A DNA stretch of 64,000 nucleotides from Streptomyces sp. S.PNR 29 (lineage in GTDB: Bacteria > Actinomycetota > Actinomycetes > Streptomycetales > Streptomycetaceae), in assembly GCF_030386795.1 (NCBI RefSeq), contig NZ_JANUQM010000002.1, positions 434,001-498,000 on the forward strand, given 5' to 3'. How positions within the stretch are numbered: the stretch's first letter is position 1; the number at the start of each line of letters is the position of its first letter. Made by a program: the position numbers and the translations under genes. Positions 1-9,506 of this stretch are shown here, in pieces. The notes beneath the pieces are model-generated. The model saw nothing but the letters and a program-made list of their open reading frames with translations. It was not told where the DNA came from and did no database searches.

Positions 1-1576
1 GTTCTTCGTCATCGGCGGCGTCATGGCGCTGTTCATGCGCGCCGAGCTGGCCCGTCCGGGCCTGCAGATCATGTCGAACGAGCAGTTCAACCAGGCGTTC
101 ACGATGCACGGCACGATCATGCTGCTGATGTTCGCGACGCCGCTGTTCGCCGGCTTCGCGAACTGGATCATGCCGCTGCAGATCGGCGCGCCGGACGTGG
201 CCTTCCCCCGGCTGAACATGTTCGCCTACTGGCTGTACCTGTTCGGCTCGCTCATCGCGGTCGCCGGCTTCCTCACCCCGCAGGGTGCGGCCGACTTCGG
301 CTGGTTCGCCTACGCCCCGCTGTCGGACGCGGTCCACAGCCCGGGCATCGGCGGCGACATGTGGATCATGGGTCTGGCCTTCTCCGGCTTCGGCACCATC
401 CTCGGCTCGGTCAACTTCATCACCACGATCATCTGCATGCGCGCACCGGGCATGACCATGTTCCGCATGCCGATCTTCACCTGGAACGTGCTGCTGACCG
501 GTGTCCTGGTCCTGCTCGCCTTCCCGGTGCTGGCGGCGGCGCTGTTCGCGCTGGAGGCGGACCGCAAGTTCGGTGCCCATGTCTTCGACCCGGCCAACGG
601 CGGGTCGCTGCTGTGGCAGCACCTGTTCTGGTTCTTCGGTCACCCCGAGGTGTACATCATCGCGCTGCCGTTCTTCGGCATCATCTCCGAGGTGATCCCG
701 GTCTTCTCGCGTAAGCCGATGTTCGGTTACTCGGGTCTGATCGGCGCGACGATCGCGATCGCGGGTCTGTCGGTGACGGTGTGGGCGCATCACATGTACG
801 TCACCGGCGGCGTGCTGCTGCCGTTCTTCTCCTTCATGACCTTCCTGATCGCGGTTCCGACCGGTGTGAAGTTCTTCAACTGGATCGGCACCATGTGGAA
901 GGGCTCGCTGTCCTTCGAGACGCCGATGCTGTGGGCCACCGGCTTCCTGATCACCTTCACGTTCGGTGGTCTGACCGGTGTCATCCTGGCCTCGCCGCCG
1001 ATGGACTTCCATGTCTCCGACTCGTACTTCGTGGTGGCCCACTTCCACTACGTGGTGTTCGGCACCGTCGTCTTCGCGATGTTCTCCGGCTTCCACTTCT
1101 GGTGGCCGAAGTGGACCGGCAAGATGCTCGACGAGCGCCTCGGCAAGATCACCTTCTGGACGCTGTTCATCGGCTTCCACGGCACCTTCCTGGTCCAGCA
1201 CTGGCTGGGTGCCGAGGGCATGCCGCGCCGGTACGCGGACTACCTCGCGGCCGACGGCTTCACCGCCCTGAACACGATCTCGACGATCAGCTCGTTCCTG
1301 CTCGGCATGTCGATCCTGCCGTTCTTCTACAACGTCTGGAAGACGGCCAAGTACGGCAAGCCGGTCGGCGTCGACGACCCGTGGGGCTACGGCCGCTCGC
1401 TGGAGTGGGCGACCTCCTGCCCGCCGCCGCGGCACAACTTCCTCACCCTGCCGCGGATCCGCAGCGAATCCCCGGCGTTCGACCTGCACCACCCCGAGAT
1501 CGCCGCGCTCGACCAGCTTGAGAACGTCGGACACGGTGACAAGGCCCTCGCTGGGGGCAAGGAGGCCGGCAAGTGA
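1..1576 (+). CDS. ctaD: Cytochrome c oxidase subunit I (5' truncated by window edge)
   Basis: Catalytic subunit of the aa3-type haem-copper oxidase, a membrane enzyme that reduces O2 to water and pumps protons. The reading frame is open from base 2, so roughly the first 50 residues of the usual 570-580 lie upstream; the internal ATG at 23 is not the start. Visible in order: [13 protein letters not shown] with a haem-ligand His, [15 protein letters not shown] with a CuB His and the cross-linking Tyr, [10 protein letters not shown] with the CuB His pair, and [10 protein letters not shown] with the haem a3/haem a His pair. All expected metal ligands in the visible part are present. The stop overlaps the next start in GTGA, coupling it to ctaF. 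ctaC would be expected just outside the window. Confidence 0.97.
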   Translation, partial: FFVIGGVMALFMRAELARPGLQIMSNEQFNQAFTMHGTIMLLMFATPLFAGFANWIMPLQIGAPDVAFPRLNMFAYWLYLFGSLIAVAGFLTPQGAADFGWFAYAPLSDAVHSPGIGGDMWIMGLAFSGFGTILGSVNFITTIICMRAPGMTMFRMPIFTWNVLLTGVLVLLAFPVLAAALFALEADRKFGAHVFDPANGGSLLWQHLFWFFGHPEVYIIALPFFGIISEVIPVFSRKPMFGYSGLIGATIAIAGLSVTVWAHHMYVTGGVLLPFFSFMTFLIAVPTGVKFFNWIGTMWKGSLSFETPMLWATGFLITFTFGGLTGVILASPPMDFHVSDSYFVVAHFHYVVFGTVVFAMFSGFHFWWPKWTGKMLDERLGKITFWTLFIGFHGTFLVQHWLGAEGMPRRYADYLAADGFTALNTISTISSFLLGMSILPFFYNVWKTAKYGKPVGVDDPWGYGRSLEWATSCPPPRHNFLTLPRIRSESPAFDLHHPEIAALDQLENVGHGDKALAGGKEAGK

Positions 1577-1971
1577 AGATCCAGGGCAAGATGTTCATGT
1601 GGCTGAGCGTCTTCGTCCTCGCCATGGCGGTCGTCTATGGCGTGTGGTCGAAGGAGCCGGCCGGTACCACGGCCCTCTTCCTGGCCTTCGGCCTGTGCAT
1701 CATGATCGGCTTCTACCTGGGCTTCACCGCCCGGCGGGTCGACGTGGGTGCCCAGGACAACAAGGAGGCGGACGTCGCGGACGACGCCGGCGAGGTCGGG
1801 TTCTTCAGCCCGCACAGCTGGCAGCCGCTCTTCCTGGCCATCGGTGGCGCGTTCGCCTTCCTGTCCATCGCCATCGGCTGGTGGCTGCTGTACTTCTCGG
1901 CACCGCTGATCATGGTCGGCCTCTGGGGCTGGGTCTTCGAGTACTACCGCGGTGAGAACCGCACCCAGTAA
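1573..1971 (+). CDS. ctaF: Cytochrome c oxidase subunit IV (actinobacterial type)
   Basis: Small membrane subunit of the actinobacterial aa3 oxidase, 132 residues, the normal length. It begins with GTG inside the ctaD stop (GTGA overlap), with a GGAGG Shine-Dalgarno at 1561-1565. Four hydrophobic segments fit the family: about residues 7-24 and 30-50, then two C-terminal helices around 82-120. A charged Asp/Glu-rich loop lies between the pairs. The C-terminal end [10 protein letters not shown] is typical of the family. A strong hairpin terminator follows within 20 bp, so the ctaD-ctaF transcript probably ends here, apart from ctaE downstream. The assignment rests on family pattern and context. 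Confidence 0.93.
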   Translation: MKIQGKMFMWLSVFVLAMAVVYGVWSKEPAGTTALFLAFGLCIMIGFYLGFTARRVDVGAQDNKEADVADDAGEVGFFSPHSWQPLFLAIGGAFAFLSIAIGWWLLYFSAPLIMVGLWGWVFEYYRGENRTQ

Positions 1972-1989
1972 CACAGGTTGAGCGTTCCA

Positions 1990-2025
1990 GGAGCCCGGAC
2001 ACTCCGTGAGGGGGGTCCGGGCTCC
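1990..2025 (+). terminator. Hairpin terminator after ctaF
   Basis: Perfect 11-bp stem, GGAGCCCGGAC (1990-2000) with GTCCGGGCTCC (2015-2025), and a 14-nt loop. A short T-containing tail follows. It lies 19 bp after the ctaF stop and would end the ctaD-ctaF transcript. Confidence 0.85.
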
Positions 2026-2102
2026 TTCGTATGCCGTACTGCGACTCACCCGTATGGGTCACTCGGCGTGCCAGCGTTGACGACTCTCCGTAGCGTGATG
2101 CC

Positions 2103-3365
2103 ATGAGCCACACTCCGCAGACCCGTACCGTCGTAGGCTGCACGTTGCTGGTGATCGCCCTCGGCGTGGGCGTGACCGGCTGCGGCGGCGACGACCATCC
2201 GCTCGCGGCCGAGCCCTACGACGCGGCGGACCAGGTCTCCTTCAACGGCCCCACGGGCGCCGGTCAGAAGGCCGATCCGGACAAGCCCCTGGAGGTCGTC
2301 GCCGAGGGCTCCGACGGGCGTATCACGGACGTCACGGCCGTGGACGCGACAGGCCGCTACGTCGCCGGAGAGCTCTCCGCCGACGGCAGCCGCTGGCACA
2401 GCACCTCACCACTCGCCGCCGACGCCCGCTACACCGTCCGCGTGAGCACCGAGAACGAGGACGGGGCGCCCGGCCGCAAGGTCCTCACCTTCGTCACCGG
2501 CCGGCCCGTCACCACCAAGCGCCTGAACGTCACCTTCGGACCCAAGGCGGGCACGTACGGCGTCGGCCAGCCCGTCACGGCCGAACTGAGCGAGCCCATC
2601 AAGGACAGGGCCCAGCGTGCCGTCGTCGAGCGCGCCCTCAAGGTCGACTCCACGCCCGCGACGGAGGGCGCCTGGCACTGGGTGGACGACAAGAAGCTCC
2701 ACTACCGACCCAAGGAGTACTGGCCCGCCCACGCCACCGTCCAGGCCCACAGCAACCTGAGCGGCATCAAGATCGGCGACCGGTTCTGGGGCGGCACGGC
2801 CAAGCCCCTGAAGATCAGCACCGGCGACCAGGTCATCGCCGTCACCGACGCCGCCGCGCACACGATGAAGTTCTACAAGAACGGCGAGGAGATCAAGACC
2901 ATCCCGGTCACCACCGGCAAGCCCGGCTTCGAGACCCGCAACGGCGTCAAGGTCGTCCTCGGCAAGGAACGCTACGTACGGATGCGCAGCAGCACCGTCG
3001 GCATCGCCGAGGGCTCCTCGGAGTCGTACGACCTGCCCGTCTACTTCGCGACCCGCGTCACCTGGAGCGGCGAGTACGTCCACGCCGCCCCCTGGTCCGT
3101 GGGCTCCCAGGGCTCGGCCAACGTCAGCCACGGCTGCACCGGCATGAGCACCGACAACGCCCAGTGGTTCTTCGACAACGTCCGCGAGGGCGACATCGTC
3201 CAGGTCGTCAACTCCGGCGGCGCCACGATGGACCCGTTCGGCAACGGCTTCGGCGACTGGAACCTCGACTGGACGAAGTGGCGCGAGGGCAGCGCCCTCA
3301 CGGCAGGCGCGCCGCAGGGCCCCAGCCCGGCGGACGGTGCCAGGCTGAGACCCCAGAGCTTCTGA
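2103..3365 (+). CDS. L,D-transpeptidase (YkuD domain) lipoprotein
   Basis: Predicted cell-surface enzyme that makes 3-3 peptidoglycan cross-links. It has a lipoprotein signal with lipobox GVTGC (lipidated Cys27), two Ig-like/fibronectin-like segments at about 50-240, and a YkuD catalytic domain at about 240-375. The catalytic motif is SHGCTGMS, with nucleophile Cys345 and the upstream His in YVHAAPWSVG. This layout matches mycobacterial LdtMt2-type proteins. The start ATG at 2103 was chosen because it gives a short n-region and an intact lipobox; only a weak Shine-Dalgarno is visible. The gene stands alone between the two parts of the oxidase cluster and converges on the receiver-like gene 10 bp downstream. 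Confidence 0.92.
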   Translation: MSHTPQTRTVVGCTLLVIALGVGVTGCGGDDHPLAAEPYDAADQVSFNGPTGAGQKADPDKPLEVVAEGSDGRITDVTAVDATGRYVAGELSADGSRWHSTSPLAADARYTVRVSTENEDGAPGRKVLTFVTGRPVTTKRLNVTFGPKAGTYGVGQPVTAELSEPIKDRAQRAVVERALKVDSTPATEGAWHWVDDKKLHYRPKEYWPAHATVQAHSNLSGIKIGDRFWGGTAKPLKISTGDQVIAVTDAAAHTMKFYKNGEEIKTIPVTTGKPGFETRNGVKVVLGKERYVRMRSSTVGIAEGSSESYDLPVYFATRVTWSGEYVHAAPWSVGSQGSANVSHGCTGMSTDNAQWFFDNVREGDIVQVVNSGGATMDPFGNGFGDWNLDWTKWREGSALTAGAPQGPSPADGARLRPQSF

Positions 3366-3375
3366 GGAGCCGCTC

Positions 3376-3777
3376 CTAGGCGCTCTGAAGCTTCCGCTGC
3401 CGCAGCAGGGCGGCCAAGGCGCCCGCGAACTCCACCGGCTCCACAGGCAACGTCACCGCCGCGTCCGCCCGGCTCCACGTGGCCAGCCACGCATCCTGAG
3501 GCCGACCGATGAGCAACAGCACCGGAGGACAGTTGAAGATCTCGTCCTTGATCTGCCGGCACACCCCCATGCCCCCCATGGGCACGGCCTCGCCGTCCAG
3601 GACGCAGACGTCGATGCCGCCCTTGTCCAGCTCCCTGACGACGGCGGCCGGAGTCGCGCACTCCACGAACTCGACCACGGGCGAGTCCGGAGCCGGCCGG
3701 CGCCCGGTCGCGAGCCGCACCTGCTCGCGGGTGTTGGAGTCGTCGCTGTAGACCAGCACCGTGGCGGTCGGCTGCAT
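3376..3777 (-). CDS. Response-regulator receiver-like protein, stand-alone (probable pseudo-receiver)
   Basis: 133 residues covering a single receiver-type fold with no output domain. The N-terminus VLVYSDDSN fits the acidic pocket of a REC domain, and Asp61 in CVLDGEAVPMGG is the likely phospho-acceptor position. The switch positions are altered: the conserved Thr/Ser falls at Ile90 (LLLIGRP) and the conserved Lys at Leu110 (VTLPVEP). This suggests a phosphorylation-independent pseudo-receiver. Start ATG has a clear GGAGG upstream on the minus strand. It sits between oxidase genes and is transcribed against the L,D-transpeptidase gene. No cognate kinase is adjacent. Its function is unknown. 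Confidence 0.85.
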   Translation of the reverse strand: MQPTATVLVYSDDSNTREQVRLATGRRPAPDSPVVEFVECATPAAVVRELDKGGIDVCVLDGEAVPMGGMGVCRQIKDEIFNCPPVLLLIGRPQDAWLATWSRADAAVTLPVEPVEFAGALAALLRQRKLQSA

Positions 3778-3922
3778 GCTTCCTCCGAGACGTCGGCGTC
3801 CTGCGGACAGGCACGGACAAGAGCCCGTGGGGCGGATGCTACCCCCTGGAACACCACGTCAACAGCGATCCGGAAGGGGCAGACACTCCGAACGGCACCC
3901 CCCGGAGTGAGGGCGGGATAAG

Positions 3923-3943
3923 CGACCGACATAATGTCGGTCG
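3923..3943. promoter_or_regulatory. Near-perfect palindrome spanning the ctaE start codon
   Basis: Arms CGACCGACAT (3923-3932) and ATGTCGGTCG (3934-3943) are exact reverse complements around a single central A. The ATG at 3934 is the first triplet of the right arm. It could be an operator or an RNA hairpin that hides the start codon. Confidence 0.5.
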
Positions 3944-4554
3944 TGGCGACAGCAACGACAGTAGAAACCGGGCACGCGCACCCGTCGGTCAATCGGCCGA
4001 ACCTCACCAGCGTCGGAACCATCATCTGGCTGAGTTCCGAGCTGATGTTCTTCGCGGCCCTCTTCGCGATGTACTTCACCCTGCGATCGGTGACGGGGCC
4101 CGAGTTCTGGAGTGAGAAGGCCTCGGCCTTGAACTTCCCGTTCTCGGCGACGAACACCACGATCCTGGTGCTCTCCTCCCTCACCTGCCAGCTCGGTGTG
4201 TTCGCCGCCGAGCGCGGTGACGTGAAGAAGCTCCGGGGCTGGTTCATCGTCACCTTCATCATGGGTGCGATCTTCATCGGCGGTCAGGTCTTCGAGTACA
4301 CCGAGCTGGTCAAGCACGAGGGCCTGTCGCTCTCGTCCGACCCGTACGGCTCGGTCTTCTACCTGACCACCGGCTTCCACGGCCTGCACGTGACGGGCGG
4401 TCTCATCGCCTTCCTGCTGGTCCTCGGCCGTACCTATGCGGCCCGGAGGTTCACTCACGAGCAGGCGACGGCCGCCATCGTCGTGTCCTACTACTGGCAC
4501 TTCGTCGATGTCGTCTGGATCGGCCTCTTCGCCACGATCTACATGATCAAGTAG
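3934..4554 (+). CDS. ctaE: Cytochrome c oxidase subunit III
   Basis: Membrane subunit III of the aa3 oxidase, 206 residues, the normal actinobacterial length. It has five hydrophobic helices after a soluble N-terminus of about 25 residues. Family signatures include [26 protein letters not shown] and the C-terminal [15 protein letters not shown]. It heads the supercomplex set ctaE-qcrC-qcrA-qcrB, in which the bc1 complex and aa3 oxidase form one bcc-aa3 assembly in actinobacteria. No clear Shine-Dalgarno precedes the ATG, and the start lies inside a 21-bp palindrome, so initiation may be unusual or leaderless. An alternative GTG at 3943 would remove three residues. Confidence 0.95.
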   Translation: MSVVATATTVETGHAHPSVNRPNLTSVGTIIWLSSELMFFAALFAMYFTLRSVTGPEFWSEKASALNFPFSATNTTILVLSSLTCQLGVFAAERGDVKKLRGWFIVTFIMGAIFIGGQVFEYTELVKHEGLSLSSDPYGSVFYLTTGFHGLHVTGGLIAFLLVLGRTYAARRFTHEQATAAIVVSYYWHFVDVVWIGLFATIYMIK

Positions 4555-4620
4555 TCGCGGACCGCTCCCGCGCACATCTCAGAAGCATCGACGCAGAAGA
4601 TCCTGACACCGGGGTAATCC

Positions 4621-5430
4621 GTGAAAAAGCTCTCCGCACGACGACGCCACCCGCTGGCGGCACTCGTCGTCCTACTCCTCGCGCTGGTATTCAGCGGGGG
4701 GCTGTACGCCGTGTTCGCGCCCACCAAGGAGGCGCAGGCCGACACAACCGCCCAGTCCCTCACCATCGAGGAGGGCAAGAAGCTCTACTCGGTCGGCTGC
4801 GCCAGCTGCCACGGCACCGGCGGTCAGGGCACCACTGACGGGCCGAGCCTGGTGGGCGTGGGCGCCGCGGCCGTCGACTTCCAGGTGGGCACCGGCCGTA
4901 TGCCGGCGCAGCAGCCGGGCGCGCAGGTCCCGCGGAAGAAGAACATCTACTCCCAGGCGGAGATCGACCAGCTCGCCGCCTACATCGCGTCGCTGGGCGC
5001 CGGTCCGTCCGTCCCGACGAAGGACCAGTTCAGCCCGGAGGGAGCGGACATCGCCAAGGGCGGTGACCTGTTCCGCACCAACTGCGCGCAGTGCCACAAC
5101 TTCACCGGCAAGGGCGGCGCGCTGACGCACGGCAAGTACGCGCCGAGCCTCGAGGGCGTCGACCCGAAGCACATCTACGAGGCCATGCAGACCGGCCCGC
5201 AGAACATGCCCTCCTTCCCCGACACCACGCTGTCGGAGCAGAACAAGAAGGACATCATCGCGTACCTGAACGCGGTCAACGGCGACGAGTCCGAGAGCCC
5301 CGGTGGACTGGAGCTGGGCGGACTGGGTCCGGTCAGTGAGGGTCTGTTCGGCTGGATCTTCGGTCTGGGCGGACTGATCGTCGTCGCAGTGTGGGTCGCC
5401 GCTCGGACCGCAAAGGCCAAGAAGTCATGA
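4621..5430 (+). CDS. qcrC: Menaquinol-cytochrome c reductase, dihaem cytochrome c subunit
   Basis: Dihaem cytochrome of the actinobacterial bcc complex, which passes electrons from the Rieske centre to the aa3 oxidase without soluble cytochrome c. There is an N-terminal membrane anchor (about residues 12-33), two c-type haem sites, C60-A-S-C63-H64 and C155-A-Q-C158-H159, and a C-terminal anchor helix from about residue 240. Length 269 fits the family. The GTG start at 4621 gives a normal positively charged n-region (KKLSARRRH); a Shine-Dalgarno is weak. It overlaps qcrA by ATGA. Confidence 0.96.
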   Translation: MKKLSARRRHPLAALVVLLLALVFSGGLYAVFAPTKEAQADTTAQSLTIEEGKKLYSVGCASCHGTGGQGTTDGPSLVGVGAAAVDFQVGTGRMPAQQPGAQVPRKKNIYSQAEIDQLAAYIASLGAGPSVPTKDQFSPEGADIAKGGDLFRTNCAQCHNFTGKGGALTHGKYAPSLEGVDPKHIYEAMQTGPQNMPSFPDTTLSEQNKKDIIAYLNAVNGDESESPGGLELGGLGPVSEGLFGWIFGLGGLIVVAVWVAARTAKAKKS

Positions 5431-6482
5431 GTAGCCAAGACATTCCAGAAGAGAACCTGCCCGCTGAGCGGGACGAGCACGGAGCGGCAGAGGTCGCGGA
5501 CGAGAAGAACCCGTTCGCCGACCCGGGTCTGCCGCCCCACGAGCACCGGATCCAGGACATCGACGAGCGGGCCGCCAAGCGGTCCGAGCGCACGGTCGCC
5601 CTGCTGTTCACGGTCTCGATGCTGGCCACCATCGGCTTCATCGCCGCGTTCGTGGCGATCCCGGTCGACAAGTCGGTCTACATCTTCCCCCTCGGCCACA
5701 TCAGCGCGCTGAACTTCACGCTCGGCGTGACGCTCGGCATCGCGCTGTTCACCATCGGCGCGGGCGCGGTCCACTGGGCCCGCACCCTGATGTCCGACGT
5801 GGAGATCGCCGACGACCGGCACGCCATCGAGGCCTCCCCCGAGGTCAAGGCCAAGGTCATGGCGGACTTCCGGCAGGGCGCCAAGGAGTCCGCGCTCGGC
5901 CGCCGCAAGCTGATCCGCAACACGATGCTGGGCGCGCTCACCATGGTGCCGCTCTCCGGCGTGGTGCTGCTGCGTGACCTGGGCCCGCTGCCCGAGACCA
6001 AGCTCCGCCACACGCTGTGGTCCAAGGGCAAGCTGCTCGTCAACATGAACACGGACGAGCCGCTGCGGCCGGAGGACGTGGCCGTCGGCTCGCTGACCTT
6101 CGCCAAGCCCGAGGGCCTGGAGGAGCACGACCACGGGTTCCAGAACGAGATCGCCAAGGCGGCCCTGATGATCGTCCGGATCCAGCCGGACGACATCAAG
6201 GACAAGCGCGAGCTCGAGTGGTCGCACGACGGCATCGTGGCGTACTCGAAGATCTGCACCCACGTCGGTTGCCCGATCTCCCTGTACGAGCAGCAGACGC
6301 ACCACGTGCTGTGCCCCTGCCACCAGTCCACCTTCGACCTCTCCGACGGTGCCCGGGTGATCTTCGGTCCCGCCGGTCACGCCCTCCCGCAGCTGCGTAT
6401 CGGCGTGAACGACGAGGGCTACCTCGAAGCGCTCGGCGACTTCGAAGAGCCCGTCGGTCCTGCATTCTGGGAGCGCGGATGA
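5427..6482 (+). CDS. qcrA: Menaquinol-cytochrome c reductase, Rieske iron-sulfur subunit
   Basis: Rieske [2Fe-2S] subunit that takes electrons from menaquinol. The C-terminal domain carries box I CTHVGC (ligands C277 and H279) and box II CPCH (C296 and H299), with C282 and C298 placed to form the usual disulfide. The N-terminal half has the three membrane segments typical of actinobacterial QcrA, unlike the single helix of mitochondrial Rieske proteins. The ATG at 5427 overlapping the qcrC stop was chosen as the start (351 residues). An upstream ATG at 5391 lies inside qcrC and would add 12 implausible residues. It overlaps qcrB by ATGA. Confidence 0.96.
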   Translation: MSSQDIPEENLPAERDEHGAAEVADEKNPFADPGLPPHEHRIQDIDERAAKRSERTVALLFTVSMLATIGFIAAFVAIPVDKSVYIFPLGHISALNFTLGVTLGIALFTIGAGAVHWARTLMSDVEIADDRHAIEASPEVKAKVMADFRQGAKESALGRRKLIRNTMLGALTMVPLSGVVLLRDLGPLPETKLRHTLWSKGKLLVNMNTDEPLRPEDVAVGSLTFAKPEGLEEHDHGFQNEIAKAALMIVRIQPDDIKDKRELEWSHDGIVAYSKICTHVGCPISLYEQQTHHVLCPCHQSTFDLSDGARVIFGPAGHALPQLRIGVNDEGYLEALGDFEEPVGPAFWERG

Positions 6483-8116
6483 GCACCAACGACAGCACAC
6501 AGTCCCGCGCTCGCGGGAAGGCACCGGCCGGCGAGCGCGTCGCCGACTGGGCGGACGGTCGGCTCGGGATCTACTCCCTGGCCAAGACCAACATGCGCAA
6601 GATCTTCCCGGACCACTGGTCCTTCATGCTGGGCGAGATCTGCCTCTACAGCTTCCTCATCATCATCCTCACGGGTGTGTACCTGACGCTGTTCTTCCAC
6701 CCGTCGATGAACGAGGTGGAGTACCACGGCAGTTACGTCCCGCTGCAGGGCCAGCTGATGAGCGAGGCCTACAAGTCGACGCTGGACATCAGCTTCGACG
6801 TCCGCGGCGGTCTGCTCATCCGGCAGATCCACCACTGGGCGGCGATCATCTTCCTCGCCGGCATGTTCGTGCACATGATGCGCGTCTTCTTCACCGGCGC
6901 CTTCCGCAAGCCGCGTGAGATCAACTGGCTGTTCGGCTTCCTGCTGTTCGTCCTGGGCATGTTCACCGGCTTCACCGGCTACTCGCTCCCGGACGACCTG
7001 CTCTCCGGCACCGGTGTCCGCTTCACCCAGGGCGCGATCCTGTCCGTGCCGATCGTCGGTACGTACATCTCGATGTTCCTGTTCGGCGGGGAGTTCCCCG
7101 GCGACGACTTCGTGGCCCGGTTCTACTCGATCCACATCCTGCTGCTGCCGGGCATCATGCTCGGTCTGGTGGTCGGCCACCTGATCCTGGTCTTCTACCA
7201 CAAGCACACGCAGTTCGCGGGTCCCGGACGGACCAACAAGAACGTCGTCGGCATGCCGCTGCTGCCGGTGTACATGGCCAAGGCCGGAGGCTTCTTCTTC
7301 CTGGTCTTCGGCTTCATCGCCGCCCTCGCCGGCATCGCGTCCGTCAACCCGATCTGGGCGATGGGCCCCTACCGCCCCGACCATGTCTCCACAGGCGCCC
7401 AGCCCGACTGGTACATGGGCTTCGCCGAGGGCCTGGTCCGGGCCATGCCCGGCTGGGAGATCAACTTCTGGGGTCACACGCTCGTCCTGGGCGTGTTCAT
7501 CCCGCTGGTGCTCTTCGGGCTCTTCCTCGGCGTGATCGCGCTCTACCCGTTCATCGAGTCCTGGGTGACCGGGGACAAGCGCGAGCACCACATCCTGGAC
7601 CGGCCGCGCAACGCCCCGACCCGGACCGCCTTCGGCGTCGCCTGGGTCACCGGCTACATGATCATGCTGATCGGTGGTGGCAACGACATCATCGCCACCC
7701 ACTTCCATCTGTCGATCAACGCGGTCACCTGGTTCGTCCGTATCGGGTTCTTCGCCGGCCCCGTCATCGCGTTCGTCATCACCAAGCGGATCTGCCTCGG
7801 CCTGCAGCGCCGGGACAAGGAGAAGGTGCTGCACGGCCGCGAGTCGGGCATCATCAAGCGCCTGCCGCACGGTGAGTTCATCGAGGTCCACGAGCCGCTC
7901 AGCCAGGAGCAGATGTACACGCTCACCGCGCACGAGCAGTACGTGCCGGCCGAGATCGGCCCGACGGTCGACGAGAACGGCGTCGAGCGCAAGGTGAAGG
8001 GCTCCGAGAAGCTGCGCGTCAAGCTCAGCAAGGCGTACTACGGCGAGGACGCCCAGATCCCGAAGCCGACCGTCGAGGAGTACAGGGAGATCACCAGCGG
8101 CCACGGCCACCACTGA
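6479..8116 (+). CDS. qcrB: Menaquinol-cytochrome c reductase, cytochrome b subunit
   Basis: Membrane cytochrome b subunit that binds two b-haems and the quinol sites of the bcc complex, the target of Q203-class drugs in mycobacteria. It is 545 residues. Paired His ligands lie in RQIHHWAAIIF/MFVHMMR and in YSIHILLLPG/GHLILVFYHKH. The extended hydrophilic C-terminal tail after about residue 430 is normal for actinobacteria. The ATG overlaps the qcrA stop (ATGA). The same frame stays open upstream inside qcrA, but that is a shadow. A 21-bp terminator follows directly. Confidence 0.97.
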   Translation: MSTNDSTQSRARGKAPAGERVADWADGRLGIYSLAKTNMRKIFPDHWSFMLGEICLYSFLIIILTGVYLTLFFHPSMNEVEYHGSYVPLQGQLMSEAYKSTLDISFDVRGGLLIRQIHHWAAIIFLAGMFVHMMRVFFTGAFRKPREINWLFGFLLFVLGMFTGFTGYSLPDDLLSGTGVRFTQGAILSVPIVGTYISMFLFGGEFPGDDFVARFYSIHILLLPGIMLGLVVGHLILVFYHKHTQFAGPGRTNKNVVGMPLLPVYMAKAGGFFFLVFGFIAALAGIASVNPIWAMGPYRPDHVSTGAQPDWYMGFAEGLVRAMPGWEINFWGHTLVLGVFIPLVLFGLFLGVIALYPFIESWVTGDKREHHILDRPRNAPTRTAFGVAWVTGYMIMLIGGGNDIIATHFHLSINAVTWFVRIGFFAGPVIAFVITKRICLGLQRRDKEKVLHGRESGIIKRLPHGEFIEVHEPLSQEQMYTLTAHEQYVPAEIGPTVDENGVERKVKGSEKLRVKLSKAYYGEDAQIPKPTVEEYREITSGHGHH

Positions 8117-8136
8117 TCGCCACTGTCGTCACACAC

Positions 8137-8183
8137 CACGGCGAAGGGCCCCGTCCGGTCTGCGGACGGGGCCCTTCGCCGTG
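8137..8183 (+). terminator. Strong hairpin terminator after qcrB
   Basis: A perfect 21-bp stem (8137-8157 with 8163-8183) around the 5-nt loop GTCTG starts 20 bp after the qcrB stop. It is one of the strongest hairpins in the window and separates the respiratory operon from trpD. Confidence 0.92.
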
Positions 8184-8246
8184 TCCTGGCCTGGATAGGC
8201 TGGGGCAACAGCTTGTCAGGTGCCTACGACGACCCAGGAGCGGCTT

Positions 8247-9311
8247 ATGAGCGCTGTGATCCCCGCTGGAGGCGACACCGCGGCGGGCCGTTCCTGGCCC
8301 GCGGTGCTGAACGGTCTGCTGGACGGCCGGGACCTGTCCGCGGACGACACCGCCTGGGCGATGGGCCGGATCATGAGCGGCGAGGCGACCGATGCGCAGA
8401 TCGCCGGGTTCGCGGTGGCGCTCAGAGCCAAGGGCGAGACCGTGGAGGAGATCTCCGGCTGTGTGCGGGCGCTGTACGAGCACGCCAACGTGATCGAGGT
8501 GCCGGGGCCGACGGTGGACATCGTCGGCACGGGCGGCGACGGGGCGAAGACGGTGAACATCTCCACGATGTCGTCGATCGTCGTCGCCGGCACGGGCGCG
8601 AGGGTCGTGAAGCACGGCAACCGGGCCGCGTCGTCCGCGTCGGGAGCCTCGGACGTCCTGGAGAAGCTCGGCGTCAACCTGGAACTGACACCGCAGCGGG
8701 TCGCCGAGGTCGCCGACGAGGCCGGCATCACCTTCTGCTTCGCGGTGAAGTTCCATCCGGCGCTGCGCCATGTGGCGGCGGCGCGGGGGCAGTTGGGTGT
8801 CCGGACGGTCTTCAACTTCCTCGGCCCGCTCGCCAACCCGGCGAAGGTCAAGGCGCAGGCGGTCGGCGTCGCCGATCCGCGGATGGCGCCCATCATGGCG
8901 GGCGTCTTCGCCGAGCGCGGCTGCTCCTCGCTGGTGTTCCGCGGTGACGACGGCCTCGACGAGCTGACGACCACCGCCACCTCCCGGGTGTGGGTCGTCC
9001 GCGACGGCAAGGTGACGGAGGAGAGCTTCGATCCGCGGGACGTCGGTCTGGAGCTGGTGCCGGTGGAGGCCCTGCGGGGCGCCGACGCCACCTACAACGC
9101 CGAGGTCGCGCGCCGCCTGCTGGACGGCGAGACGGGCCCGGTACGGGACGCCGTACTGCTGAACTCGGCGGCGGCGCTGGTGGCGCTGGAGCCCGGCGAC
9201 GGGCCCTTGGCGGACCAGGTCCGCGCCGGTATGGAGAAGGCGGCGGAGTCGATCGACTCGGGGGCGGCGAAGCGGACGCTGGACCGCTGGGTCGCCGCGA
9301 GCAACGCCTGA
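8247..9311 (+). CDS. trpD: Anthranilate phosphoribosyltransferase
   Basis: Transfers phosphoribose from PRPP to anthranilate, the second step of tryptophan synthesis, in the cytosol. It is 354 residues. The PRPP-binding motif is [17 protein letters not shown], followed by [15 protein letters not shown] and the metal-binding DGLDELTTT region. The ATG at 8247 was chosen because AGGAG stands 4-8 bp upstream; an in-frame GTG at 8220 would add nine residues. It is isolated from other trp genes, but the fused anthranilate synthase that supplies its substrate lies 27 kb away. The position directly after the qcr operon is conserved in mycobacteria. Confidence 0.96.
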   Translation: MSAVIPAGGDTAAGRSWPAVLNGLLDGRDLSADDTAWAMGRIMSGEATDAQIAGFAVALRAKGETVEEISGCVRALYEHANVIEVPGPTVDIVGTGGDGAKTVNISTMSSIVVAGTGARVVKHGNRAASSASGASDVLEKLGVNLELTPQRVAEVADEAGITFCFAVKFHPALRHVAAARGQLGVRTVFNFLGPLANPAKVKAQAVGVADPRMAPIMAGVFAERGCSSLVFRGDDGLDELTTTATSRVWVVRDGKVTEESFDPRDVGLELVPVEALRGADATYNAEVARRLLDGETGPVRDAVLLNSAAALVALEPGDGPLADQVRAGMEKAAESIDSGAAKRTLDRWVAASNA

Positions 9312-9330
9312 GCCCATGTGAGGTGACGCG

Positions 9331-9359
9331 AGGCGCAGTCCAGGATGCGGACTGCGCCT
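9331..9359 (+). terminator. Hairpin terminator after trpD
   Basis: 11-bp perfect stem AGGCGCAGTCC (9331-9341) with GGACTGCGCCT (9349-9359), 7-nt loop, 20 bp after the trpD stop and about 35 bp before the riboswitch. Confidence 0.75.
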
Positions 9360-9394
9360 TGCGCGTCGAAGATCGTGTGGCAAGATGCTGACCA

Positions 9395-9505
9395 GGTCAT
9401 GAGTGACAGTCATCAGGCCCCGGCCGGCTGTCCGGCAACCCTCCGTCCGTGGCGGGGTGCCCCGGGTGAAGACCAGGCCGTAGGCAGCGAGGTCTACGGC
9501 AAGCG
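9395..9505 (+). promoter_or_regulatory. SAM-IV riboswitch
   Basis: Matches the actinobacterial S-adenosylmethionine riboswitch class SAM-IV. It begins GGTCATGAGTG, has the core CCGGCAACCCTCC and GGGGTGCCCCGGGTGAAGACC, then the 3' pseudoknot hairpin around GTAGGCAGCGAGGTCTACGG. The closing pairs GGTC (9395-9398) and GACC (9471-9474) are visible. It lies upstream of the class V aminotransferase gene, placing that gene under S-adenosylmethionine control. Recognised from memory of the consensus, not by a covariance search. Confidence 0.88.
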
Positions 9506-9506
9506 C

